Shown: piece after piece, positions 42,324-52,147 of the stretch | Position numbering within the stretch: the stretch's first letter is position 1 | Layout: every line of letters begins with the position of its first letter | Assembly (NCBI RefSeq): GCF_000170915.1 | Contig: NZ_ABCT01000003.1 | Span: 124,001-188,000, forward strand | Length of the DNA: 64,000 nucleotides | Direction: 5' to 3' | From: Limnobacter sp. MED105 | GTDB taxonomy: Bacteria; Pseudomonadota; Gammaproteobacteria; Burkholderiales; Burkholderiaceae_B | Program-made: the position numbers and the translations under genes | The notes under the pieces: generated by a model | Told to the model about the DNA's origin: nothing | Seen by the model: the letters and a program-made list of their open reading frames with translations, nothing else | Database searches by the model: none

Positions 42324-43700
42324 CTACACGGCTGGCGCCTTTCGACGTCTGCGTTGCTGGGGTTTCTGGGCTGCACCATTTCCACCTTCATTGCCACGAC
42401 CCGGGCCTCGACCGGCAGAAGGACCGCCAGACCGCGGACCCGCATTCCGTGGCCCCGAGGGGCGCTTGCCGGCACCTGCAAACTTTCCAGCCGGGGCAGC
42501 AGCACCGTTGCCATTCGCGCCGGCCCTGTTGCCGTTTCGGTCACCGCCGCCACCATTGCGCCGGGCTGAGCCGCCTGCAGAGGACAAATTGTTCTGGTTG
42601 CTCAATGCGGCAGCCGCGGTGGCACCAGACACGGTGAGGTAGGTTTGGGTTGGCGTGGTAAAGGCCAAGCCCGGATCGATCAGGGGTTGACCATTGCGAC
42701 GTTTGTTGTTTTTCGAACCAATGTTCTTTTTGTCACGGCGAATGGCGCCCTCTTGAGCAGACTCATCAACTTTCAAGCCCAAAGACTGCATGTAGGACAT
42801 GGCCTCCAATGCTTCCATTTCCATGTGGCGTCCGCGTTTTAAGGTGGACGGCATCATGATGTCACCAAAACGTGTACGAATCAGGCGGCTAACGGTCAGG
42901 TTACAGGCCTCGAACATGCGCCGAACCTCACGGTTGCGCCCTTCTTTCAGACCCACTTTGTACCAGCGGTTGGCACCTTCTCCGCCCGCAGCATCCACGT
43001 AGAGAAACTTGGCCGGACCGTCTTCAAGCTGAATACCGGTCAGCAACTGCTGGCGCTGTTCCTCGGAAAGCTCACCCAGAATACGCACGGCGTATTCGCG
43101 TTGCACTTCATAACGCGGGTGCATCAAGCGGTTGGCCAGTTCGCCAGAGGAAGTGAACAACAACAACCCTTCGGTATTGAAGTCGAGGCGACCCACAGCG
43201 ATCCACTTGCCGTTGGAAATTTTGGGAAGCTTTTGAAATACAGTGGTGCGGCCTTGAGGGTCGTCCATGGACACAATTTCACCGGCGGGCTTGTGATAGA
43301 TCAGCACCCGTGGTGGCTTGGACTTGTTTTTGCGCTGAATTAGCTTGCCATTGACACGCACCTGATCGGTGGGCAACACACGCTGGCCCAAGTGGGCAGG
43401 TTCAGCATTGACCGAGACACGGCCTGCGACAATCAGTTCTTCCATCTCACGGCGAGACCCCATGCCAGAATCGGCCAGCACCTTGTGTAACTTAGGTGCC
43501 AGTTCGGGATCGAGCCGTACATTCAGCTTGCTGCGATTTTTGCTTGCGCCGCCACCCTCTTCCGACTTCAGGCCTTCGACCTGATCCAGCACCTCACCCC
43601 ACTCCAGGTCATGACTCTCGCTGTCTACGCTGACAGACACCTGCTCAGGAATCGGGTTGGTATCGGGTGTTTCAGTTGCTTTGCGCTTGTTGGTTCTCAT
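42324..43700 (-). CDS. rluB: 23S rRNA pseudouridine(2605) synthase RluB-type
   Basis: S4-domain pseudouridine synthase. The S4 RNA-binding domain ([20 protein letters not shown]) precedes the catalytic domain with the aspartate in [15 protein letters not shown] and the later [14 protein letters not shown]. The last about 110 residues are a low-complexity Gly/Asn/Arg/Ala tail rich in GG, RN and PRN/GPR units and ending in RRRRKAPAV. The ATG at 43700 has GGA upstream and overlaps scpB by 29 nt; a longer frame from 43781 is not supported. 458 residues. RluB rather than RluE/F is judged from the scpB linkage and the basic tail. Confidence 0.88.
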   Translation of the reverse strand: MRTNKRKATETPDTNPIPEQVSVSVDSESHDLEWGEVLDQVEGLKSEEGGGASKNRSKLNVRLDPELAPKLHKVLADSGMGSRREMEELIVAGRVSVNAEPAHLGQRVLPTDQVRVNGKLIQRKNKSKPPRVLIYHKPAGEIVSMDDPQGRTTVFQKLPKISNGKWIAVGRLDFNTEGLLLFTSSGELANRLMHPRYEVQREYAVRILGELSEEQRQQLLTGIQLEDGPAKFLYVDAAGGEGANRWYKVGLKEGRNREVRRMFEACNLTVSRLIRTRFGDIMMPSTLKRGRHMEMEALEAMSYMQSLGLKVDESAQEGAIRRDKKNIGSKNNKRRNGQPLIDPGLAFTTPTQTYLTVSGATAAAALSNQNNLSSAGGSARRNGGGGDRNGNRAGANGNGAAAPAGKFAGAGKRPSGPRNAGPRSGGPSAGRGPGRGNEGGNGAAQKPQQRRRRKAPAV

Positions 43701-44286
43701 CGTTTTCCGCTGTTTCGCTGTCATCCAGATCAAATGGAATGACTTTCTGTAATTCATCCGCCAGCTGTTGGTCTTTTTCATCGTCCAGTGCTGGCAATTC
43801 GCTAAGGCTGGCCAAATTCAGGTCAGCCAAAAACTGAGGCGTTGTTGCCCACAGTGCTGGGCGCCCCGGTGCATCTCGGTGGCCGATCGACTCGATCCAG
43901 CCGCGATCTTCCAACGCCTTGATGACCTGGGTAGACACGGTGACCCCACGAATGGATTCGATGTCGCCCCGGGTGACCGGCTGCTTGTAGGCAATAATTG
44001 CCAGGGTTTCCATGGTTGCCCTCGAGTACTTCGGGGGCTTCTCGGGATTCATTTGTTCGAGGTACCGTTTGACGTCCTCGCGGGTTTGAAAACGCCAACC
44101 CGTTTTAACTTGCACAAGTTCCAGACCTTTGTGGGTCCAGTCACGACGCAGGTCTTCCAGCAAGGTGGTGACCACGGATGCATCAAAGGCATCATCGAAC
44201 AGGCGCATCAATTCCTTGACGGCAATCGGTTCGACCGAACACAGCAAAGCTGCTTCTAATATGTTTTTAGCGCGCTGGGGATCCAT
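43672..44286 (-). CDS. scpB: Segregation and condensation protein B
   Basis: Accessory subunit of the SMC-ScpAB condensin complex. Two winged-helix domains are visible; the conserved core reads [29 protein letters not shown] and later [18 protein letters not shown]. The C-terminal tail is acidic with a Gln/Asn-rich end. 204 residues. scpA is not adjacent within the window. Overlaps rluB, which it precedes on the same strand. Confidence 0.93.
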   Translation of the reverse strand: MDPQRAKNILEAALLCSVEPIAVKELMRLFDDAFDASVVTTLLEDLRRDWTHKGLELVQVKTGWRFQTREDVKRYLEQMNPEKPPKYSRATMETLAIIAYKQPVTRGDIESIRGVTVSTQVIKALEDRGWIESIGHRDAPGRPALWATTPQFLADLNLASLSELPALDDEKDQQLADELQKVIPFDLDDSETAENDENQQAQSN

Positions 44287-44746
44287 CCAGGCGGACTCAC
44301 TTAAAGAAATTCAGGTGTTGATAGGGAAATAGTGCCGATTGGTCCTGCAGGCCGATGTGGCTGTTGCCAGCGGGGTGCAGGGGCGCAGCGTGAAACGAGT
44401 TGCGCGACAGGCATTTTATAAACCGATGGCGCATTGTAACCACGTTATCCACCGCTCAGCAACCACTTGATCACACAATTGATTTCAAAAAAACGGCCCA
44501 CCGAGGCGAGCCGTATCTGAAAGTAACCCATGGAGGGTCGGAGACATTCACAGAGTGCCCGATTAAAGTGCGCTGAACATCCCCACTGTGGCTTACCCCG
44601 AGGCTTTTGGAACTTATCCACAGTGGACGGGGAAAACCTTCCCTATTCTCTGTGGATAAAATTTTCAGCCTGTTGATTTTGTGCAGTTTTTGGTTGGTTG
44701 ATTAAAAACTGAGCATGGGCTCTAGAGTCTATCAACGCTTGCTATT
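44287..44746. promoter_or_regulatory. 460-bp non-coding region with DnaA-box-like sites
   Basis: No gene is visible. Two perfect DnaA-box 9-mers are present in opposite orientation, TTATCCACA at 44614-44622 and TGTGGATAA at 44651-44659, plus a one-mismatch copy TTATCCACC at 44445-44453. The two perfect boxes are 28 bp apart. The region also serves as the upstream region of scpB. No dnaA, dnaN or gidA lies nearby, so I do not call it an origin. Confidence 0.55.
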
Positions 44747-44962
44747 TCAGCTTTCCCAGCGATAGCCAACACCCGCTTGGCGGATGCGGTTCCAAACGGC
44801 TTCTTTTTCTTCGTCGCTTTTGAAAAGCCAACCATCGACCTCATCGAGAGTACGACCGCAACCCATGCAAATATCGTCTCCGAGGTTGGTTGAACAAAAA
44901 CCCACGCAAGGGGTATCGGCTTCTGGCCACACAGGCAGGTTGGCGTATTCAGGTTTTGACAT
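44747..44962 (-). CDS. DUF1289 family protein
   Basis: A 71-residue protein with the DUF1289 cysteine pattern DTPCVGFC-x9-CMGCGRT, probably a small metal or Fe-S binding motif, followed by an aromatic helical tail. Function unknown. Nine bases downstream of the thioesterase gene on the same strand. Confidence 0.85.
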   Translation of the reverse strand: MSKPEYANLPVWPEADTPCVGFCSTNLGDDICMGCGRTLDEVDGWLFKSDEEKEAVWNRIRQAGVGYRWES

Positions 44963-44971
44963 GATGCTGCT

Positions 44972-45466
44972 TTAGTTGGGGTTGGGACGGTACTGCTTCT
45001 TCAGGCGAATATAGAGCACTTTGGTGACGTGTGCGACAACCGAGCCATCGACATGGGTAATGTCGGTCTCGAAGGTGTGCAAAACTTTTTCACCGGTGGC
45101 CGCTTTGGCTTTGATTTCTTCAAGTGTTTGATCATTCACTTGATACACACCTTTGACCAGTGCGTTACCAGGTGCAATAAAACGTATATTGGCCTCTTGA
45201 TCCCACACATGATAGCGACTGCCCAAGCGCTTCATGAGAATGAGCATGTAGAAGGGATCGGCCATGGCATACAGCGAACCGCCAAACTGCGTACCCATGA
45301 TGTTTTTATTGCGACGCGTGAGTGGCATGTGCACTTCGACTTCTTCGAAATTGGCACTGATGTGATGCACATGAATGCCCGCGCCGCGCAAAGGTGCGTA
45401 AAAATTCATGGCTCTGCGCATGAATTCGGGCTTGTCAGAGAGGTTTTTCAGAAATTTTTTAAACAT
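44972..45466 (-). CDS. DUF4442 hotdog-fold thioesterase-like protein
   Basis: A 164-residue protein with the hotdog fold of the YiiD C-terminal/PaaI type. Features are MPLTRRNKNIMGTQFGGSLYAMADPFYML, with Asn and Asp around the putative active site, then VWDQEANIRFIAPG and VAHVTKVLYIR. The acyl-CoA substrate is unknown. It pairs with the DUF1289 gene. Confidence 0.82.
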   Translation of the reverse strand: MFKKFLKNLSDKPEFMRRAMNFYAPLRGAGIHVHHISANFEEVEVHMPLTRRNKNIMGTQFGGSLYAMADPFYMLILMKRLGSRYHVWDQEANIRFIAPGNALVKGVYQVNDQTLEEIKAKAATGEKVLHTFETDITHVDGSVVAHVTKVLYIRLKKQYRPNPN

Positions 45467-45549
45467 TTTTTACTGCGATTTTTTCTTGTGGTTTCAGTAG
45501 GATAAAGGTTTTTGAGGTGAGGTTTACTCGCTTGAATGCGTTTGTGCAC

Positions 45550-45578
45550 TTGCACACAGGGGCAAAACCCGCTATAGT
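45550..45578 (+). promoter_or_regulatory. Promoter of tRNA-fMet
   Basis: A -35 TTGCAC at 45550-45555 and a -10 TATAGT at 45573-45578 with 17-bp spacing. The predicted start lies about 9 bp before the tRNA. Confidence 0.75.
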
Positions 45579-45593
45579 TTCGTTCTTACCAGA

Positions 45594-45670
<77 letters not shown>

Positions 45671-45685
45671 AATTTATATCATTAA

Positions 45686-45716
45686 AACCAATCACTTAGC
45701 GGTGGTTGGTTTTTTT
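45686..45716 (+). terminator. Terminator after tRNA-fMet
   Basis: AACCAATCAC (45686-45695) and GTGGTTGGTT (45702-45711) pair with one G-T wobble and run into seven T. Confidence 0.8.
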
Positions 45717-45738
45717 GTTTTCTGGGCCACCAACAGCG

Positions 45739-46124
45739 TGTGCCCAAAATGTGCCCAACTGGTGCCCAACCCCGATTTAGCCCGCCTTCCCTTTCGTGAC
45801 CTTCAGTCAAACCCAATAACGGTCAACAGGGCACATCTGTAAAAATTTCCTGAATTTTCCGGTTCACATTTTTGTGCCCAATGACCGTTTGGGAAATCAA
45901 CCTGAAGGTCGTGGATTTTCGAGTTTGTGAAGTGAAATTTTGTGCGAAATTTTCGGGAATTCGTGACCTTCAGGATGGAATTTGACTACTACTAGGATGT
46001 GCCTAAGTTGTGCCCGGTTTGTGCCCATGGGTTGGCTGAGATCCTTGACCAGATTGATATTGCGACAAATTAGTTGTTGTTGATTCTCTTTGGTTAAGTA
46101 GAAATCACATATGGATTGGGCACA
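45739..46124. repeat. Array of TGTGCCCA repeats, probable integrase arm sites
   Basis: Nine copies of TGTGCCCA or close variants in 386 non-coding bp: 45739, 45750, 45761 (GGTGCCCA), 45829 (inverse, 7 of 8), 45873, 45998 (TGTGCCTA), 46009 (TGTGCCCG), 46020 and 46117 (inverse). A second motif, GTGACCTTCAG, occurs at about 45796 and 45963, with a near copy inverted at about 45902 and a weaker copy near 46173. Such arrays next to a tRNA 3' end are typical of tyrosine-recombinase arm-binding sites. The rest of 45,720-46,416 holds no gene I can support. Confidence 0.6.
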
Positions 46125-46416
46125 AAGATATGAATCTTAACAATCGGGTAGAACTTTGCCTAAAAATACAGGTTTGACCTTCGGGTGATGGGGTTGAACA
46201 TTTAAGATATTGATGCGAATACGATGGTAATTTATCGGCAAAAGCTGTACTACAAGACCACGTTTTTATGTATCCGCTATTGGTGAAGAGCAGTCAGTAA
46301 AAATGCAGCGTAAAGTTTGCATCGTTGTGTACTGTGTCCGGTCACCGGGTAGCTTGAGGCAGGCGCCGTCGTGGGTTAAATAGTAGTTACAAGTACGTTG
46401 ATTCACCACATACCTT

Positions 46417-49400
46417 TCATAGCTTACTAAGCTCCTCCTCCAACCGAGTGGCTTCAGGTATGCCAAGCGCAATGAGCGATGCGACAAGAGTGTCAATGGC
46501 AGGCCGCAACGACGCTCTGTTGCTGAAGCTGGTCGGACTGAGTGCCCGGATGGCCTCCATCAATAAGCACCAGCGGCGGCCCACGCCGTGGTCGATCCAT
46601 AGCTGGCGGAAATCAGGATAGGCCTCGATCCATGCACGTCCGGCCCCGACGATTACATCCAGTTGCTCAGCTCGTGGCGCAACCTCAAGCAGGTTGAGCA
46701 GTACCAGGGCGACGAAGGGTGACGGTCCTTTGCTGAGCAGTTTGCCCAGAACAGGGAGAAACGGACCGACTCGCTCTACGCCCTTCTCAAACAGGTAGCA
46801 CTTCGATCCCTGGCCATACATGTAGTCGTTAAAGAACAAGACGGCGATTGCCGGGCCAATGTGCATTTCGATGGACAAATCCCTGCTTCGGCTGAGACGT
46901 TCCCATCCACGCGTGGTCAGCATGTGGTCGGCGAGTGCGCTCCGAATGTCTACGGCCACCTTCGTCGGAATGTTGTCGCCCTCAAAGTACACCGCGTCGA
47001 TGCTGCGCAAGAAATCGACAACCACGTCGTAGAAATTCCGGTCTGGAAGCGCAACAATATGCCGCACGGCCAGTTCAGTGGCCTCAGGCGTTGACAGACC
47101 GACAACGCAGCGTGCAGCCGCCGCAAAGAACGTTTCGTTCCACTCAGATGGCGGACGATCTGTTTCGTCTCCGTCGTCTAGGTTCGCTCCATTTGCGAGG
47201 GCCGTCCAAGGCATGTAGGCTTTCACGATCTCGCTGAGCCAAGGGCGCGTGTCATCGTGGGAAAGAGCGCGCACTTGGCCCGACCAGAGAGCCGCAGCCT
47301 GATGATTTACACGCTCTGTTGGCGAAGGCGCCGGCGCTTCTGGTGGTTCTGGTGTAGCAATCCGGGATCCAGGTAGGCGTAGTCGCCTTCTCGACCGAAT
47401 TTGCTCTACCGGAAATGTCGGCCACGTTGGCTCCGGGCCTCCGCCGTCAAGCCATGCCATCTCAGCAGCAACGGTAGCCCGCGCCCGTTCATGACTGCGC
47501 ATTTTGCGAGCGTCGACCTCTTCTTGCGACGCATCCCAAGCTCGGTTCTCCACGACACTCGCGCTAAATGCACATCGGAGTACAGCTCTCGGTAGGCGAC
47601 TATCGACGTCCGCTAAGACTGCGGCTGACGTCCCGAAGCCATGCGCTGCAGCGTGGTTTCCTGTCGCCGCTACCTCAAGAACCGATCGCACGTCTTCTGG
47701 CGTTGACCGATGTCGCAAGGAGTGGATCAACCCGGCATAGGCGATTGCTGCAGGATTGAAACGCAAACCTCCTCGAATCTGACGTGTAGAATCATCGTCG
47801 AGAGTTGCAAGCGTCTTGCCCAGTTGAGATCGCGCCCATTCTCCGTGCTCGGCACGCAACGCATCATCGCCGTCCCGCATGACGATCATTGCAGCCGTCA
47901 CAACCGCTTCTTCTTGCATGCGCCGCTCTCCGCCGTCATCGTCGGATTCGACTTGCGTAGTAACCGTCGCAGAACGCCGCGCCCAAGCAATCGCTGCCGA
48001 CCGACCCTCAGGGGGCAACCGAGCCGGATCGTCGACCGCAAGTGTCAACGTAGACAGCGTTGCTAAGTCGGACTCTAGCTCAGTCGAGGTGTCTCGCAAA
48101 GCTTGTAGATGAGTCTTCTCTGCCGCTGGTGATTCATACTTGCGTACAGTCGCGGATGACCCGTCCTTGAGCATCACTTCGACTTCTGGCCAATTTGCGG
48201 CATCAGAGAGATTCAGCGCGTGCTGAACCATGAATTCTGGGTTGCCCAGATGCGCGCTCGCAGTAGGTTCGCCCAGGCGTGCTGCCCCGGTCGCCAACAA
48301 CGTCCGTAGTTTTGCGAGTTGCTCCGGGGATGCCAGGAACGTGAACTTGCCAATCAGTTCGTCGAGCGTTGTCCGTCTGGATGGACGGCGCTTCAGGTCA
48401 GCGGCGGCCAAGCTGACGCGCGGTTCGCTACGCAAAGCGCCAAGCTCGAAGAAGTCAGGCATTTCGACGCAATCATTCACCTGACGCGTGTGATCGATGC
48501 ACAGCAGTTCGGGGCAGCTGAGAAAGGCCGCCGCTACCTCAAGCGATTTGGGCCAATGTGAGATCATTAGATCAACCGCCACCAGCAAGTACGCAGCGCA
48601 TGAGCCCTGCGGCCCGAGTACGTCTGTCAGCACAACTTCGAGTGCTTCGCCCGCCTCGATGCGGCGGTGCGCCCAGGCTTCGAGTGCCATCAGCGCGGAC
48701 GTGACAGCGTAGAAACTGCTGTTGCGTGACCAGAAGTAGGTTTGCATCCACGGGAACGTGCGCACACCCCCCGGCAAAGCCAAGTCAAACTCATTCGTCC
48801 CTGGGTCAGCACCTTGGCTTCCGTGTTCGACTGCGTGTGCGACCAAGCGATGAACCAAGGCCAACCCGTCCTTGGGCGAGTTGGTCAACAAATCGAGGAA
48901 TGGACCTTGTGCCGGCGATGACGGAAGGAACTCATGATCGACATAGGTAAACGCCTCCTCGCGCTCCACTCCGAAGTGGCGGTCTTGTCGCTGGGGCTTT
49001 GCGATCAACGCCTGTGCGGTTAGGTCGGCCAGCTCTGCAGGGGCTGCTTGCGCCATCGTGCCGTGCCTCTTCAGTATGCTGCGCACGATATCTTCGTTGC
49101 GCTCGCTGTTTCGCACTGCCGTCAGGTATTCGGCGGCCAACTCCGGTGTTGTCCGTGCGAACATGACGAACGCATCGCGAAGGTGCGATTTCAGGGACTG
49201 GACCCCGTCGCGATCAAGGTGCGCACAGAACACACGGCCCTCTCTCGGCGTCGAAATTGCATCTCTTGGCTCCATCAACCTCAGCCAACGATAGATCTGT
49301 CGTGTAGTAAACGGCGTTATATCGGTGGCGCAGAATGTTCCGAGCGAGAATTCCGCGAATAATTGAACGACCTCTGGAATGGCTTCATCAGGAACTCTAT

Positions 49401-51600
49401 CTCCGGTACCCAAGAGCCAGATAATCAATCTCGTCCATGTAGGGCCGCGCGGGACGTTGATCGATGCGGGTATGAGCGCGGGGGCGACTCCCGCTGCCGC
49501 AAAGACCTTTGAGGCCGGAAGCACGTCGACAGCCATGACCGTTCGGATCAGTTCTCGCAGCACTTCGGCGCCATTTGCGAGAAGCTCTGGCGATGCGCGT
49601 TGGAAAAGTATTTTGGCAGCCTCAGATCGAGCGAGGGCGAGCAATGCGGCGCGACGCCAAGAACGATGAATACCCGCTCGGCTTAGCCGATCAACTAGCG
49701 CGTGCCACCTCACGCCATCAGTCGCACGCTCGATTGCCATGCGCGCTGCCAGTTCGACGCCACGTGCAAACATAGCCGTTGCTGGCCGATCTAGTTGCAG
49801 CCTGTCGACGAGTTCGGGATCGGCGTGCACGGCGCTCGCAATCGCCCACTCGCTCAGTACGTCATGACGAAACGCGACCCGGTCAATACCCAAATCCCGC
49901 AGAGTGCCGCTGGACACCAGCGCGTCAATCGGCGCCGCGGATTGGCCTGTAACGTCGAGGAAGTCAGCGCCAGACAAGGTCTGCGTTGCTGCGCTTTGCA
50001 GTAGTCGAGTCCGATCACGCCACCCGGCGTCACGTGTGCCGTCCGCTGTGGACCACCACTGCTCGGCCATGTCGACTTCAGTGCGCGGTATGGGATCAGA
50101 TGCTGGCTGATTCGCCAGCCGTGCGAGGCGAAACAGGTTTCTGGCGATCTGGCGTGCGGGATGGCTGTCCGTTAGAAGGGGCACAAGCGAAGGATCAGTC
50201 ACCTTCAACTGCTCAATCTCCAACGTGCTCAGTTCACCAATCGTGATCGGGTCGGTTTGAACCAGGCGTGCCAGCGCATCGCTCGGCAGCCAGCTGGGCT
50301 CATCAATCCCAAATTCGCGCCGAGCCGTCGCGATCACCGCCACTCCCGGAACGACAGAAGCTTCCCCTACAACATCGACGACCGTGAGCCTCTCCTCTGT
50401 GCTGAAAGAGTCGAGATTGTCCACAAAGATAGTGGCGCCGCCATCATTGGCCAATTCAACAAGCAATTCGCGAAGCGTTCCGTCGAAGCCGAGCTGTGCG
50501 CGCAACGCGGTCCACCCGCGGGGAACACATCGTCCAGGGCTGAGAACGATGATCTGACTTTCGGCTTGCATGGCCTCGGCCATCTGCCGCAAAACACCCG
50601 ATTTGCCGACGCCCGCATCACCTCGGATCTCAACATAGCGTCCGCGGTCCAGTGCTTCGCGCGTTGCGGCAACACGCTCCTGTCGTGCAAGTACAACATT
50701 GCCGACGCGGTTACGAATGTCAGCAAGTGCCAAGCGGGACGACTCGGCTAGCGCGGCTCGGGCCGTAGCGTGCCGACGTTCGCCCAAGAACCGATATCCC
50801 AGCTGCGCGAGAGCTTGCAGTGCTGTCTCGCGGGTTCTGTCGCCGCCGCTTTTCGCCACATCGATTGCTAATTCAATGAGGCTGATCCAGAAGACCCCAG
50901 CCCGCGATGTATCGTCGTTGTGCAGCACACGCACTGCGCGTTCTAGCGCAAGGTCGTGCGATGCAGAGCCGGGGGCCGTAAAGTCGAAAGTCAGAATCTG
51001 CAGCCGGCGCAATAAGAGCCAGACGGTTTCGTTGTCGTCTGGCGAGCCTTCGTCTCGCAGGTGGCTTTTGAAAGTCTTCATGAAGGCGCGCATGTCGTCG
51101 TTTGCCACACCTGTTAGTTCAATTTGGGCAGCAAACGTAGCCGCGTCGCCAATCTGCCGCGCTAGTGTGAGCACATCCTGATATGCCCCATCAATCTTGC
51201 GCGATCCCTTTGTTGTCGCAATTGCCAACTCATACCGTTGCGTCGAGAAGTCATTCCGTTTCGACGCTTCGACGATTTGGCCTACGACTTTACGAAAAAC
51301 AGGATCCGTGGGGGCGAAGGTAATGGATCGTTTGACCTGAACCTCCAGCACCGCTGACTTCCCGGTCACGTTTTCATTGGCGTGGATTATCACGTCGTCG
51401 AGCGGACGCCCCGCATTGGCCTGCTGTAGCGCGACTCGCTCTATCGTGACACCGGGAAGGCCCCGGGCGGGAGCCCCTGCGAGCATGGCTAACAAGTATG
51501 ACGCAGCAACCTGGGCCTCGAAATGGGTGCCCGCTGGCCCGGTACCTAACGTACTCGTCCCTGTATTACTATCGGCCGCTAGTGTCATTTTCCCACTCAT
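46417..51600 (-). CDS. Avs-like STAND ATPase with putative N-terminal nuclease domain
   Basis: A very large protein of 1,727 residues. Residues about 20-180 look like a Cap4/DUF4297-type PD-(D/E)XK nuclease: Asp68/Asp69 in RPLDDVII, then a strand with Glu86, Gln88 and Lys90 (LEVQVKRS, the Q-x-K style core). The STAND-type P-loop NTPase follows, with Walker A GDAGVGKS (327-334) and Walker B IFVDNLDS (391-398). The remaining about 1,300 residues are mostly helical and repeat-like, as in the sensor part of Avs (antiviral STAND) proteins that recognise phage proteins and then cleave DNA. Base composition is clearly more GC-rich than the rest of the island, pointing to separate acquisition. A single-gene unit with a weak Shine-Dalgarno. 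The Avs subtype cannot be assigned by eye. Confidence 0.7.
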   Translation of the reverse strand: MSGKMTLAADSNTGTSTLGTGPAGTHFEAQVAASYLLAMLAGAPARGLPGVTIERVALQQANAGRPLDDVIIHANENVTGKSAVLEVQVKRSITFAPTDPVFRKVVGQIVEASKRNDFSTQRYELAIATTKGSRKIDGAYQDVLTLARQIGDAATFAAQIELTGVANDDMRAFMKTFKSHLRDEGSPDDNETVWLLLRRLQILTFDFTAPGSASHDLALERAVRVLHNDDTSRAGVFWISLIELAIDVAKSGGDRTRETALQALAQLGYRFLGERRHATARAALAESSRLALADIRNRVGNVVLARQERVAATREALDRGRYVEIRGDAGVGKSGVLRQMAEAMQAESQIIVLSPGRCVPRGWTALRAQLGFDGTLRELLVELANDGGATIFVDNLDSFSTEERLTVVDVVGEASVVPGVAVIATARREFGIDEPSWLPSDALARLVQTDPITIGELSTLEIEQLKVTDPSLVPLLTDSHPARQIARNLFRLARLANQPASDPIPRTEVDMAEQWWSTADGTRDAGWRDRTRLLQSAATQTLSGADFLDVTGQSAAPIDALVSSGTLRDLGIDRVAFRHDVLSEWAIASAVHADPELVDRLQLDRPATAMFARGVELAARMAIERATDGVRWHALVDRLSRAGIHRSWRRAALLALARSEAAKILFQRASPELLANGAEVLRELIRTVMAVDVLPASKVFAAAGVAPALIPASINVPRGPTWTRLIIWLLGTGDRVPDEAIPEVVQLFAEFSLGTFCATDITPFTTRQIYRWLRLMEPRDAISTPREGRVFCAHLDRDGVQSLKSHLRDAFVMFARTTPELAAEYLTAVRNSERNEDIVRSILKRHGTMAQAAPAELADLTAQALIAKPQRQDRHFGVEREEAFTYVDHEFLPSSPAQGPFLDLLTNSPKDGLALVHRLVAHAVEHGSQGADPGTNEFDLALPGGVRTFPWMQTYFWSRNSSFYAVTSALMALEAWAHRRIEAGEALEVVLTDVLGPQGSCAAYLLVAVDLMISHWPKSLEVAAAFLSCPELLCIDHTRQVNDCVEMPDFFELGALRSEPRVSLAAADLKRRPSRRTTLDELIGKFTFLASPEQLAKLRTLLATGAARLGEPTASAHLGNPEFMVQHALNLSDAANWPEVEVMLKDGSSATVRKYESPAAEKTHLQALRDTSTELESDLATLSTLTLAVDDPARLPPEGRSAAIAWARRSATVTTQVESDDDGGERRMQEEAVVTAAMIVMRDGDDALRAEHGEWARSQLGKTLATLDDDSTRQIRGGLRFNPAAIAYAGLIHSLRHRSTPEDVRSVLEVAATGNHAAAHGFGTSAAVLADVDSRLPRAVLRCAFSASVVENRAWDASQEEVDARKMRSHERARATVAAEMAWLDGGGPEPTWPTFPVEQIRSRRRLRLPGSRIATPEPPEAPAPSPTERVNHQAAALWSGQVRALSHDDTRPWLSEIVKAYMPWTALANGANLDDGDETDRPPSEWNETFFAAAARCVVGLSTPEATELAVRHIVALPDRNFYDVVVDFLRSIDAVYFEGDNIPTKVAVDIRSALADHMLTTRGWERLSRSRDLSIEMHIGPAIAVLFFNDYMYGQGSKCYLFEKGVERVGPFLPVLGKLLSKGPSPFVALVLLNLLEVAPRAEQLDVIVGAGRAWIEAYPDFRQLWIDHGVGRRWCLLMEAIRALSPTSFSNRASLRPAIDTLVASLIALGIPEATRLEEELSKL

Positions 51601-52147
51601 ATTGTTTTCCGATCGAATTTGGCGATGGCATCATCTTCTACTAAGTTTCCAACATCTATGTCGCTAGACATTCGCAAAACAAGGTTTACAGTCGACAAAC
51701 CAATGCTAACAATCAGATCGGGGTCCCATCTTCCAATAGCTTAAGTTAAATGAATTTATAAGACGTTCTTTGCTCCAGTTTTCAGGATAAAAAATTAAAA
51801 TGACTGCAAATTTTCAGATTACAGACCTGTTTCGTGTGAATAATCAATATCCGCTTCAGCCGAAAATCGGTCAGAACAGCGATTAGGACTGACGGATTAA
51901 ACGTCTAAGTTTTTGATGAAAGCAGACTTCAACCCTTAGGGGTAGTCGAAAAAGATGCTGATCTTCGGAATCTAGTTTCAGGCTCACCATTTGATGGTGA
52001 ATAACAAGGGGCAATTTTTCATTCCTTTCATGCCATGCTAAGGAGCATCTGAAATGGTTAAGTTAAAGAACTAATCTGGGATGCTCGGATAACTGGATAT
52101 CTCTGTTAATGTTCAACAAGTCAAGTTAAGCAAACTGAGGTATAAGG
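51601..52147. other. 547-bp AT-rich gap without a gene
   Basis: No open frame with support. Contains a perfect 7-bp inverted repeat, TCACCAT-TTG-ATGGTGA at 51984-52000, possibly an operator or a weak hairpin. It must hold the promoters of the two divergent flanking genes, but I could not identify them with confidence. Confidence 0.5.

Noticed and set aside
44287-44746. Chromosome origin at the DnaA boxes
   Set aside because: Only two perfect boxes and one variant, no dnaA/dnaN/gidA nearby and no clear AT-rich unwinding repeats; kept as a regulatory-type finding instead.
46266-46496. A 76-codon frame overlapping the end of the large ATPase gene
   Set aside because: Same strand but different frame, overlaps the C-terminal coding part, no Shine-Dalgarno and no recognisable content.
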